A DNA stretch of 64,000 bases from Aspidapion aeneum (taxonomy: Eukaryota > Arthropoda > Insecta > Coleoptera > Brentidae): the NCBI GenBank assembly GCA_963576565.1, contig CAUYVT010000068.1, positions 124,001 through 188,000 on the forward strand, read 5' to 3'. How positions within the stretch are numbered: position 1 is the stretch's first letter; each line of letters begins with the position of its first letter. Below are positions 53,942 through 64,000 of this stretch, piece after piece. A model generated the notes under the pieces. It saw only the letters and a program-made list of their open reading frames with translations. It was not told the origin of the DNA and searched no databases. A program made the position numbers and the translations under genes.

Positions 53942-55061
53942 TTTTAGTTTATAGATGCAGAAACAAAATTATAAAATATTTAAAAATTAAATTTTTATCA
54001 AAAAAAATAAAAAGAATTACTAGGTGGTATCAAATATGCAAGGGCTTTGAGTTATATAAAAAAAAATAGATATATTGTAAAAAAAAAAATTTGGATTTTT
54101 TTTCAAAAGGCAACACTGTAAAAAAATTCACCCAAGTGGTAACAGCCAGTAGGTAATAAACAAAATTAAATTTGCAAAAACAAAAAACTTTGGGTACACA
54201 CTAGTGTTTGGTATTTCTGATGATCAAAAATTTAAGGGAATACCTGTGGGTAATTGTGTAACTAAAACAAAAAAATTTAAAAATTATTGAGCAAATTTTT
54301 TCTAAAGACCCCAATAAAATTTTTGTGTAAGGACCCTGTCAAAAAATGTGTAAAAACCCTTACCTTATACAATAGTCAGCAATCTACATTTTCTCATAAA
54401 GAACAATACAAGTAGACCCCCTGTATAAATAATCAGGTAGGTAGGAACCTATATGTAACTTAATAAGTACCTAGTAATAAATTTAGCAAAAGGAGGTATT
54501 TCAATATTCACTTATTTCAAAAAACAATTGTCTTAAATGGGCAGGTATGTAAAATAAAAAATTATCCTATCCAGCACTATTGTTTTCCCGAGTTTTCTTT
54601 AAAACAAAACAAAAGGTTAGGTAAGCAATAAAAGAACAAACACACTACTCAAGTTACACCTAAAGAGAGGTAGGTAGTTATTTCCTAAAAAAAATTGCTC
54701 CTCAAAAAAACATATGTACCAAATGTGTGCAACTGTTTGGTAGGTCTTCGGTTCGGTTCGGTTCATTTGTGTTGCACCTTTGGCTGAACGGCCAAATAAT
54801 AAATAAAAAGGTAGAAAACAGCTGTTTTGGTTAAAAACCAAACTGTGTGCCAATAGTGCACTGATAAAATACAAGCCAGCTATTTTTAACTTAAATTGTG
54901 GATATTTTTGAATAAATATTATTATCATATTAATACCTGTGTATTACTACAAATATTAATAACCTACTGAGATTTCATGTTGACTATTGCCGGGGAAATA
55001 GTTTTCAGGTAGACAAAAATTAAGAAAAGGTATGAAAAGATAAAGCAGAAAAATCTCGAGC
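53942..55061 (-). other. Gypsy-2 5' leader
   Basis: 1.1 kb of AT-rich non-coding DNA between primer site and gag. No further feature seen. Confidence 0.5.
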
Positions 55062-55079
55062 CCTCACGTTCTGGTGCCA
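55062..55079 (-). promoter_or_regulatory. Gypsy-2 primer-binding-site-like sequence
   Basis: TGGCACCAGAACGTGAGGG on the minus strand, six bases from the LTR. It is alignable to the Gypsy-1 site but diverged; the tRNA is not assigned. Confidence 0.6.
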
Positions 55080-55085
55080 TTTAAT

Positions 55086-56721
55086 TGTGCAGCATTATTT
55101 GTTTATTCTGTTGCCAGGACAAACCAATAATACTTTACAAAGTGCGTACGGCTGCTTATTTGTCTGGTGACATTGGGTTATGGATTAGGAAACTCTTCTG
55201 CTATTTGAGCGCCACCTTTTTTTGGAAATAAGCTGAAGTGCAGTTTTTAATAAATATTAAAAAAGGAAATATATTTATTAATATTTACCAAGTGTTGTTT
55301 TAAGATAACTTCAACCTTTTTATAATTTAGTACCTTGAAAGAAATACACTTTAACTGAATTCAAAACTTTGTATTATCAACAAATTAGTTATGTACATTC
55401 CTACAATAGAAAATTGTTCATAAAAAAAATCTAATCAATCTTGCTTTATCCGATACGTGGCCACATAGCGAGCGCATACAATATTAACTTTAATATTAAT
55501 AACTATGAGGATATCAAAAATTATGGAGCGAAACCGCCTAATTAATTTAACAAAAAAAGGAAAAATATAAATATATATTTTATAAAAAAAAAAGGAGTGA
55601 TCCCACCTGAAAACTGCTACCACCATCAAGGCCTTTGTGTCCCAAATAGGATAAGGCAGGTTAGGGCTCCGTAAGGCATATTAGGGCATCTGCAGAATAA
55701 GGCAGCCATATAGCAGGTATTGTAGCTGAACAGGTACCGGAGGGAGAGTGAACGTCAAAGACACAAACTGTTGAGGAGGTCTCTGTTGAGGAGATCTATA
55801 AGAGGCAGGTTGTGACGACGACCACGAGGGCACTCTGATTGAGGAAGGCTAGAGAGAGAGCCGGACGAAAAACCCTAAATTAAAGATACATGGCCTTTAG
55901 AAAATTTGCCAATAGATAGAAGAAATAATAGCTTGACATAAAATGCAGATAATTAATTAACAGAAAAATATATTACTCACCCTTTGTTTGGGGCAGGCAG
56001 AAATTCATCCATGAATTTCTCACTCAAAACTATCAATCGAGTCACAAAAGAAATGTCTGCACATAGTGCACACAGCAGCAAATCATTCGCTGTAAATATT
56101 TTAAGTTTTTTAACTATTTTTAAGCCATAAATTAATTTATGAAAAACGAACGGTTAAAATTTATAACGTTATTCCATTGAAAATTTTGAAGGCCAAGAAT
56201 GAAAAGACGGTGCTGTCACTGGAAGTATGCTCACAGAATAGTCTCGGGTATGGTCAAATCAAAACGAGCTTTTTCGAGAGACAAGACTGTTCACCGACAG
56301 TGATCTAAAAAGTAGTAAGTGAGAAAAATTTACTATTAACTAGAAGGGAATACGAATAAAAATAGCAGGAATAATATATTGGATTCTTCTATTGAAAATC
56401 GAAGAGCGATTTCCATTTATTCTAGCAAAAAAACATATGACCGGACACAAAGGTTGGTGGGTGCAAACAGGCATTAACAGTCTAGTGCAAGCAGGCGTTA
56501 AAATATGTGCAACCGGCAGCTAATTCCTTGGTAAGTCAATTGATGCTGACCGAACGGGAATTTGCTGACGAATTGCAATTTGAAATCAAAACAAAACAAA
56601 AGGTTCGAAACCTCAGAAAAATAAAATAAATATTCTTTTATTTTTAAATAACTATAATAACTATATTAAGTTTTGGAGCATTTCTCTTAGGTAAGTACTA
56701 AAGGGAAATAAAAATGCTACA
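55086..56721 (-). repeat. Gypsy-2 5' LTR (1636 bp)
   Basis: Plus-strand ends TGTGCAGCATTATTTG and AAAATGCTACA give TG...CA. Identified as an LTR by its position beside the primer site and gag. Nearly identical to the solo LTR at 11744-13357. Confidence 0.75.
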
Positions 56722-56725
56722 CTAA

Positions 56726-57212
56726 TCAGTGGTGCACCCAGAAATATGTCTTGGGGGGACCCGAAAACTTTGAGGGCCCGATACCATTGGGGGGGCCCCA
56801 GAGGTCTCATGATGTCATACTTTATGCTATTTTTTTTTATTTATTCATGAAATATATGACCCCTTAATGCGCCAATGTAATAATTCAAAATAAGTTAAAA
56901 AAACTAGAAAAAAAGTAAAAAAAAACCAAAATAAACAAAAACATAACCTACTTTTTTGAAGAAAACAGGGTCCCTTTTATTTCAGATTTACTCGCTTTAG
57001 TTTAATATTTTTAAGAAAAGCGCATTTTTCCCATATAGACAAAAGATCCGTTCTTAAAACCGAATTATTTTTGAGGCTAAAGCTCTTGTCGTTTTTGTAA
57101 AATTTACGTTTTTGTTAACATTACGGCTTATGGGAAATCGGTTTGTTTGTCCTATGGAAGACATCTTGGATTTGATCATATGTTTTGTTAGACAGCCCTA
57201 TGCTGATGTGTG
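56726..57212 (-). repeat. dispersed repeat family R, copy c
   Basis: Starts with a hAT-like end (CAGTGGTGCACCC) and GC-rich 'ggggggcccc' tracts (56728-56810). It then runs as the inverse of 59090-59600, including 'cataagccgtaatgttaac'. Confidence 0.65.
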
Positions 57213-58037
57213 CAGATCTGATACACAGAGATATACCGATTAAATTAAGAATAAATTCAGTTTTGTTATTATAATGCTGATATCGCCACACAAATATAAT
57301 TATTATTTTAAACTTTAAAAATCACGCTGAATTTAAAAAAGGGAAAATACACAAACAGGCATCATTACCAAATGACGCAGCGCGACAAAAAATAAAATAA
57401 TTCTCGGAATTTAAACCAAATTAATTAGTACATTTCTGGATTTGTTACAGGGATGATAAAAGCGACAAGCTGATTTTTTTTGTATTATACCACATTACGT
57501 TGTCAGTTTGAGTCCGGGAAATGGTACATTACATCATAATTCTCACAAAAACAAAATGTACATTAATTTTCAGCCAATAAACGGAAAACATTTTCAATGT
57601 ACAAGAACATTAATACAACGAAAATTCGATTGATTAAATTTTTACATTGAATCAACAAAATCATTAACCAAATTTATTGCTATGACATACCTTTTCGTGC
57701 AGTGAACTATACCGGACTTAAACCTATTTTATGGCTCATCAAAAACAGTTTGTTTTAAATAAAATATATTAAAAAAAATAGCACCTTTGTCGCCTCGTTC
57801 GTAAACATCTAGATTCTACTTTAACACGAAGATCGTTTTCTATCCATGTAATGTAATGTACATTATGATTTACTTTAGCTTTCTTATATGACATTTTTAG
57901 TTGAAACTATTTTAGCTTGTTAACTAACTTTACAATACAAAAATGATTAGGACTATTTATTTCTCAAGAGGATCGCAGTCAAATTATATTGATTAATTTA
58001 GGATGATTTTTGAAAAAAATGCTTTGAGCGGTTCATT
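57213..58037. other. spacer, nothing recognised
   Basis: AT-rich DNA between the inverted family R copies c and d. Confidence 0.35.
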
Positions 58038-58196
58038 GGCGTGTCGTATAGGGGGCCAGGGGGAGGCGAACGACCCCCCCCCCGCCCCTCTGCGCTTGGC
58101 GCCCCTGGCGTCCTTTGAAAAAAAAATAGAAAAACTAAATTTAACGCAAAAACTAATGGTGCCCCCCGCCCTTTTATCCACGACACGCTACTGGAG
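58038..58196. repeat. GC-rich MITE-like segment
   Basis: Ends GGCGTGTCGT (58039-58048) and ACGACACGCTACTG (58180-58193) are inverse to each other over about 10 bases. They are followed inward by GGGGGCC/GGGGGGCACC tracts, a style seen in some hAT-like non-autonomous elements. The interior encodes nothing. Confidence 0.45.
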
Positions 58197-58425
58197 CGGT
58201 TCTGGTTTTGGTTTATCTTTGATTTCCTGTAGGCGCGGTTTTGTCATGCGGCGTTGTTTTGCTCCACACCGTTTTGGTTTAGCACGGTTTTGTCCTTAGC
58301 CTTCGATTTTCTTCGCTTGGTTTTGTTCCTATGCGCTTTTGTTTCGGCAGGGTTTTTGGTGCGGCGCTGTTAATTCCGACGCACTTCTGTCCCGGCGCGG
58401 TTTTGTTGGCGCGATTGTCTAATAT
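58197..58425. repeat. degenerate GC-rich short repeats (GCGCGGTTTTGT)
   Basis: About nine loose copies of a GCGCGGTTTTGT-like word spaced 16-25 bp apart. It is a strong composition change from the AT-rich surroundings. Confidence 0.55.
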
Positions 58426-59089
58426 AATTAACTAAATTCAGTAACTCGCTTTAGGAACTTACAACGTGTGCACGCGGCATTAGACTTTGTACGCCAATTG
58501 ATTAAAAGTGCCAGCACTGGTCCTTTTCCTAATGCATAGCCTTTGTAAAACACAAGAAAGCATAAAATCTAGACTAACTAACCCTGTTTTTGAGTTTCTC
58601 AGCGTTTTCCCAGGCTATTAAAGTCTTTCTTCACGTACGTCGCACATACATAAATTCCATTATTGAGGTAAATAATGCCCGAGCTTGATTATGACAAATT
58701 TAGTTTGGGATAAACTTTGAAACCCTGTACTACTTAGTGAAGAAAGTGTACTAAAAATGGAATACCATTTTTTTTATTTAAGAGAAAGTGCAAAAAGTAA
58801 CTAGTTTTTAGTTATTAATTTTTTACAACATGAACATTTAATCTACTCTTTGAAATCCAAACCAACCTTAACGTAAGTTTTGTAGATTTTGTTTAATTAT
58901 CCTATTTGGTCCTAATATGGAATAGGTACCAAATATGTATTAGTATAATATATATTCTTTTAATTTGTTAGAATTTTTATATAGCATTCTTGTGACATCT
59001 ATTACATAGGTTTTATATAAAACCAAATCAAAACAGGTATAGTAGGGGAAATGGGGCAAAATGGGATACGGAGGTAAAACGGCATTCCG
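58426..59089. other. spacer, nothing recognised
   Basis: Non-coding; no element ends recognised. Confidence 0.35.
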
Positions 59090-59860
59090 CAGTTTTAGGT
59101 AAACTGCGCAAAAATAAAACTTCTGAATAGGGCTGTCTAACAAAACATATGATCAAATCCAAGATGTCTTCCATAGGACAAACAAACCGATTTCCCATAA
59201 GCCGTAATGTTAACAAAAACGTAAATTTAACAAAAACGATAAGAGCTTTAGTCTCAAAAATTAATCAGTTTTAAAAACAGATCCTTTGTGCATATGGGAA
59301 AAATGCGTTTTTCTTAAAAATATTAAACTAAAGCGAGAAAAACTGAAATCAAAGGGACCATGTTTTCTTCAAAAAAGTAGGTTATGTTTTTGTTTATTTT
59401 GGTGTTTTTTAACTTTTTTTCTAGTTTTTTTACTTATTTTGAATTATTACATGGGCGCACCAAGGGGGCGGGGGGCTAGGGGCCCAGACCTCCCCAAACC
59501 ACATATTTTTTTAGATATTTTCCATATATTTCATGAATAAACAGAAAAAATAGCATTAAGTACAACATCATGAGACCTCTGGAGGCCCCCCAAAGGTTTT
59601 TGAAGTTTTTTGTCCAATGAATCAATGAACTCAGCCCAAGGTAGCGGAAAGTAGTTCTATTCAAAGAGCTCACTTCAAGGCTCACTTAACAGAGACGAAA
59701 TTGAAATAGACTAAACTTTTCTCATCAGATTCAGGTTTTCTATTAGGATCTTTTGTTGTACTTGACTAAACCTTTTGCTAAGTAATAGGCCTTCTATAGC
59801 GTTAAACTGTGAAAAATATTACACTATGATTTTTTAGGTTTAGACAAAGTTTAATTGTTT
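59090..59860 (+). repeat. dispersed repeat family R, copy d
   Basis: Direct relative of copy a. Bases 59455-59600 are a GC-rich insert shared in part with copy c, and the end (59600-59860) matches copy b. It faces copy c across 1.9 kb. Confidence 0.65.
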
Positions 59861-60954
59861 TAACCCTCCAGTAGTGACATGAAAAAGAGACACAACTTAT
59901 AGGTAGGTCAGTCCAACAGATCAATATGCACATATGAGTTCCAACTGAGGTTGGTCAAGCAAACTTCTAATAAGTACTTTACAAAATATGTTTATTTAAA
60001 AAAATATAAGTAAACATTATATTTAAAAAAAACTTGCAAAATTAAAATAGAGTTTTTCCTTGTCATTGGCCTCACACACCATACATCACCATATGATTTT
60101 CCATGAACTATAATGCATAGGGCTTAATTACGGTCAAACCTAAGGTTCATCAGCTCACAACAGTAAGTACTGTTCAAATTTTACAACAGTACAATATTCG
60201 CTGTTGTATTACTACTGTTACTATTACTTTTATTTCTGTTTTTTTGTAACAATTTTTGCTCAATTATGTCTCTAAAAGTTTATGCAAATAAATATATACT
60301 CTACTCTACAATTGGACGTAACAGCAGAAGTTTTTTTGAGAGAAATTGAAACAAATATCTGAGAGAACTTATTTGTTTTTCTTGTGGTCATCAAAGTCAA
60401 CAAAGATTACTTTTTTTCCATCTATTATTAATGATGCCATAAAAATTTTTTTTGGTAATAAGCTCAGAACAGTACCATAGAAATTTCACAACAGGACTTG
60501 TAGTAGGTCCAGTTAGATACTATACAAATTTTATGGTGTACAAGTTTTAGGTGTCAAAAAGCATGGAAATAAAGGAAAATTTGCACCAAAATAGTTTAAG
60601 ATAAAAAGAGGTTTGAGTTAGGGAGATTGTCAAATTCACCAGTTTATTCTAAACTGTTTTGAGGTCTGTAAAATAAATATTTATTAAAGAAAAAGAAACT
60701 TTGATGATACAGGACTTCACTCGACACTATACATGACGCTACACTACCAAGAGTTTATTTAAGAGTTCTGTAGGATGGTGTACAAATTTGGTTCAGCTCA
60801 TTATTCACACTTTAACCTCATATTGTTTTCCTTTTCTTTCTTCTCTAGACTCTTTTTGTCAACCATCATTTTTAAAATTTTTCAACCATTTTGAAACAAT
60901 AATACATTCAGGAGACACCCAGTCATGATCATTGCTGTATTCTAGTTTTGAAAG
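59861..60954. other. spacer, nothing recognised
   Basis: AT-rich non-coding DNA. Confidence 0.35.
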
Positions 60955-61655
60955 TTGCTTGCCCAGAATAGTAAAAAAATCATAGTGAAATATTTGTTAC
61001 AATTTAACACAATTCTATGTTACACTTCTGCAAAAGGTCCACTCAAGCACAAAAAAAGATTCCAATAGAAAATGTTGCCAAAATGGCAGTTACACATTTA
61101 TCCAAAACAAACCTGACAAAAAACTTTCGAATATTTCAATTTATCCTCTGTTAAGTCAGGTAATAGAGCACTTATCCACTTTCTTTTCCCTTCTTTGAGC
61201 TGATACCTAGTTCATTTAAATCAAGATGATTTTTTAAGGTCAAAATACTTGGCATTCCATCAAAACTAACATTATCAAGCTCTCCCCAGCTGCCACAATT
61301 CATAACAGCACAGAAACTAATAATAATTATTTAAACTGAGTAAAAAACTGGAAAAAAAAGTAAAAAAAAACAAAAGTAAATACAAACATAACCTGACTTT
61401 TGAACAAAACATGGTCCCTTTTATTTGAGATTTACTGGCTTCAATTGATTTTTTTTAAGAAAAACGCATTTTCCCATGTGTACAAAGGTTCAATACTTAA
61501 AACATCATCTTTGTTGTAAACTAAATCGTTGCACTTTTTTTAAAATTACGTTTTTGTTAACATTGCGGCTTATGGGAAAACGCTTTGTTTGTCCTATGGC
61601 GACCATCTTGGATCGAAAAACAGCTGATCGTGACAGTTCGTTAGACAAGCTAATA
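60955..61655 (-). repeat. dispersed repeat family R, copy e
   Basis: Inverse of copy a (10646-11345) along its length, including 'ctgttatgaactgtggcag' and 'tagcttgtctaacgaactgt'. Confidence 0.75.
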
Positions 61656-63034
61656 GGGACATTTTGGGTCGCGTATTTTACACTTTGTTACCGTTATTGT
61701 TATTACTGAGTCTGCGCATTAGCATCTTCTCGCTCCCTTTTTGTTATGTACGGTAACGGTGCCCGGTACTTACGGTGGACGACCTTTAATGTTATTGCGC
61801 CGTTATTGCACCGTTATTGCTATATTTCTAACCAACCATTTTTTTTGCTATAGTTTGACGGTCCGCGTTTTTTGAGCTCTGGGACCCAATTCTTGAACCA
61901 CTCGGATTTTTTGTCGTATACGAGTAAAATTCGAATGGTGATTTCTCTCACTCGAACGCCAATTCCGTGTACGACTTTTTTTTTCGACTACACTACTTGG
62001 CAACGCTGTTTTCGTATAATTTTGGCCAACCCAACGCCGGTATGTCCGCCTAAACTTGCCGCGATGAAGTAAGGTTGACAGTAGATGGACATATTACGGC
62101 CTTTGTTTTTGCAATTTTTTTTTTAAGTAATTTATTTTCTAGATATATGTTGTTGTTTTAATAAAAAAAGAAGCTGTGGTTTATTTTGGTAAAGGCAATT
62201 ATCGTATAATCATTGGTAACGGTAAGTACCAAATTATAGTATTGGAAATTTGGGGCCTAGGGGCATCTAACCTCTTTGAAGTGTGGAAATTTGGGGGTGA
62301 AATTCGCAGTTGAATTTTGAGACTGCCTAAAAGAAAACAAATAAACTTCATAAGTATTCTAAAGGGGTCTTGAACTTGAGGCTTTGTTTGTAATGAGTGG
62401 CCAGTGTTTGACGAACTTGCATACATCATGCTTTGACCAAAATTGTACAAGTGTTAAGTAACATAGGGGTTTTTACTGAAAGATTTGGAGTTTGCACTTT
62501 GTCTGTAGTATAGAAACAATTTAATTTTTTGCTCCCAGTGTTTTTTCTCAGTTTCTTTTTGAGTAGAACAGTTTTGCCTTTTAGGCCGATAAGCATAATT
62601 AACATTTCAAGTAAAAATTGACAAAATCCTTTGTTCAAAAAACCCATTTTTTTGTTTAAATTTGAATATCTTTACCTGTCAATTAACTGCAAAAAAATTT
62701 AAAACTGTTGTAGACTAAAGCCGCCCAAGTTATAAACAAGGACATATATAAAAATCTTGCCAGTAATACGGATCCAGTGAGGTCTGCTGTGGTACACTCA
62801 ACGAAAAAACTTTTTGTTACAGGTTTCTCAGATAAGACATGAAGATCATTTTTGAGGTGTGAAGCAGTTTTTGCCTAGCGGTCCTGTTGCAATGATGATC
62901 CTACTAGAAATACTCAGATGCATTTGGTGATCTATTAACTTTTAAAGAACTTTTTTAAGTAAATTATAAGTAAAATAAAGTTTATTGTAGTTTTATTGTA
63001 AAAAAGATTATACAACTTCTTACATAAAAGCTTC
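61656..63034. other. unassigned segment
   Basis: Bases 61690-62080 are relatively rich in CG dinucleotides, with 'cgttattg' words. An ATG followed by GTAAGG (about 62064-62073) recalls a first exon and splice donor, but no coding evidence supports a gene. The rest is featureless. Confidence 0.3.
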
Positions 63035-63036
63035 TA

Positions 63037-63636
63037 CAGTGAGAACGAGCAAGTTGGAATACATTTCCTAGCAGGTTAAATTATAATTTTTTTGAATAAA
63101 CCAAAATCATGCCTACTGAGATTTTTAATGAGCAATATTTTTGATGAATTTTTTTGGACAGAACCCCAGAAAGGGGTCCAACAAGATAAAACTTGTGGCA
63201 CCTTGTTGGAAAGCCTATTGAAAAAGAAAAATTATGGTTCACTTTTTTATTAGTTTTGGAACAAAGTGCTACAAGTTGAGTCTACCAGTTGCAAAAAACT
63301 TTTTGGTATTACTGGACCTCTTGTCAGGGGTCCACCACCTATATTTCAAATGACACTTATATTCTCTAAAAATTACAAAAAAATAGAAATAATTTTCTTT
63401 TTGTTAATTTAAAAAAATTATTTGATACCCTTTCTAACAAGGTGCCTTAAGTGGGATCATTTCATCTTACAAAATAAGTTGTATGCTAGTGGACCCCTTT
63501 CTGGGGGTCTGTCCAAAAAATATTCTGGAAAAATATTGCCGGTTAAAAATCTCAGTTAACATGTGTTTGGATTTTTTTTAAAAACTTAAATTTAACCGAC
63601 TAGCAAGTTTATTCCAACTGGCTTGTTCTCACACTG
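63037..63636. mobile_element. foldback Tc1/mariner-type MITE
   Basis: 600 bp flanked by TA (63035-63036, 63637-63638). The ends CAGTGAGAACGAGCAAGTTG and CAGTGTGAGAACAAGCCAGT (inverse) continue as long, imperfect inverted arms of about 200 bp each (63037-63230, 63430-63636). No transposase. Confidence 0.78.
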
Positions 63637-63638
63637 TA

Positions 63639-64000
63639 GTCATATTGCATAGCGTTTTTTAATGCACTTGACAGTAAGTACTTATTATGTACTTTGAGAT
63701 GTAAATAAAGAAAAATAATGTTTTTATATTTTATATTTATGTTTGGCCAACATAGAAAGTCAGAAAAAATAGTGAAACTGGTAAAAGTATAAGATTAGGT
63801 TTATTATGGATGCAGGGGATTTTCCTACTTGAAGCAGTTGGGCCCTTATATTATCCAAAAATTAAGCAAAATAAGATAAGGCGTTGTACCCAGGGGGGAA
63901 TCAAGAGGTATCAATGCCCCACAAAATAGTTGATAAAGTGTGTTAAAAGAGACACAAACAAGACACAAAAATTGCACAATACTCAAATTTTTATTGAAAC
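63639..64000. other. right-edge sequence, nothing recognised
   Basis: No gene or repeat end identified up to the window edge. Confidence 0.35.

Larger units (their letters stand above)
43383..56721 (-). mobile_element. Gypsy-2: truncated LTR retrotransposon split by a P element
   Basis: A relative of Gypsy-1 by Gag and protease similarity. Parts from its 5' end: LTR (55086-56721), primer-site-like sequence (55062-55079), leader, gag start (53941), then an 8.66-kb P-type transposon, the rest of gag and protease to 43383. RT, RNase H, integrase and a clear 3' LTR are missing. Confidence 0.8.

Noticed and set aside
58003..58299. 98-codon ORF in the GC-rich segment
   Set aside because: Composition is driven by G/C tracts and inverted repeat ends; similar spurious ORFs appear on both strands.

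Overview
The window looks like a stretch of insect nuclear genome made almost wholly of transposable elements. It is AT-rich and has long non-coding tracts. It carries mariner, P-type, pogo-like, Penelope, jockey/RTE-type LINE, Ty3/Gypsy and env-bearing errantivirus-like elements, a mix typical of large insect genomes. A beetle is possible but not shown. I recognise no host protein gene and no bacterial feature. Nearly every coding region belongs to a mobile element, and most are broken.

Left to right: a decayed RTE-type LINE (1-2400, +) ending in a TA microsatellite; an internally deleted mariner with both TIRs and TA duplications (3398-4243); a jockey/CR1-like LINE on the minus strand with an intact ORF1 and shattered ORF2 (about 4830-8888); a repeat array carrying tRNA-Arg-like cloverleaves (8889-10234); an inverted pair of a dispersed repeat here called family R (10646-11741); a solo LTR (11744-13357); Gypsy-1, a complete LTR retrotransposon on the minus strand with 2.9-kb LTRs, a TGTG duplication, a tRNA-Lys primer site, a gag-pol frameshift signal and a 1-kb tandem duplication over that signal (13606-28057); an errantivirus-like element with nearly identical 339-bp LTRs (28624-37380); an inverted pair of Penelope-like elements with hammerhead-like motifs (37530-42985); and Gypsy-2 (43383-56721), whose gag is split by an 8.66-kb P-type transposon in a GTCCGGAC site (44983-53640). 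Inside that P element lies a pogo-like element, and inside that a smaller MITE. The right end holds more family R copies, GC-rich hAT-like debris and a foldback TA element (63037-63636).

The most notable signal is a macro domain resembling OARD1/TARG1, fused in frame into the errantivirus pol between RNase H and integrase. That is the slot where some lentiviruses carry dUTPase. The lysine and aspartate expected for catalysis are present, although one in-frame TAA interrupts its start. Other leads are a P-element target palindrome reused by a diverged P transposon, hammerhead-like motifs with a paired C3-G8 to U3-A8 change, a duplicated frameshift cassette that could allow two successive -1 slips, and the tandem tRNA-like units.
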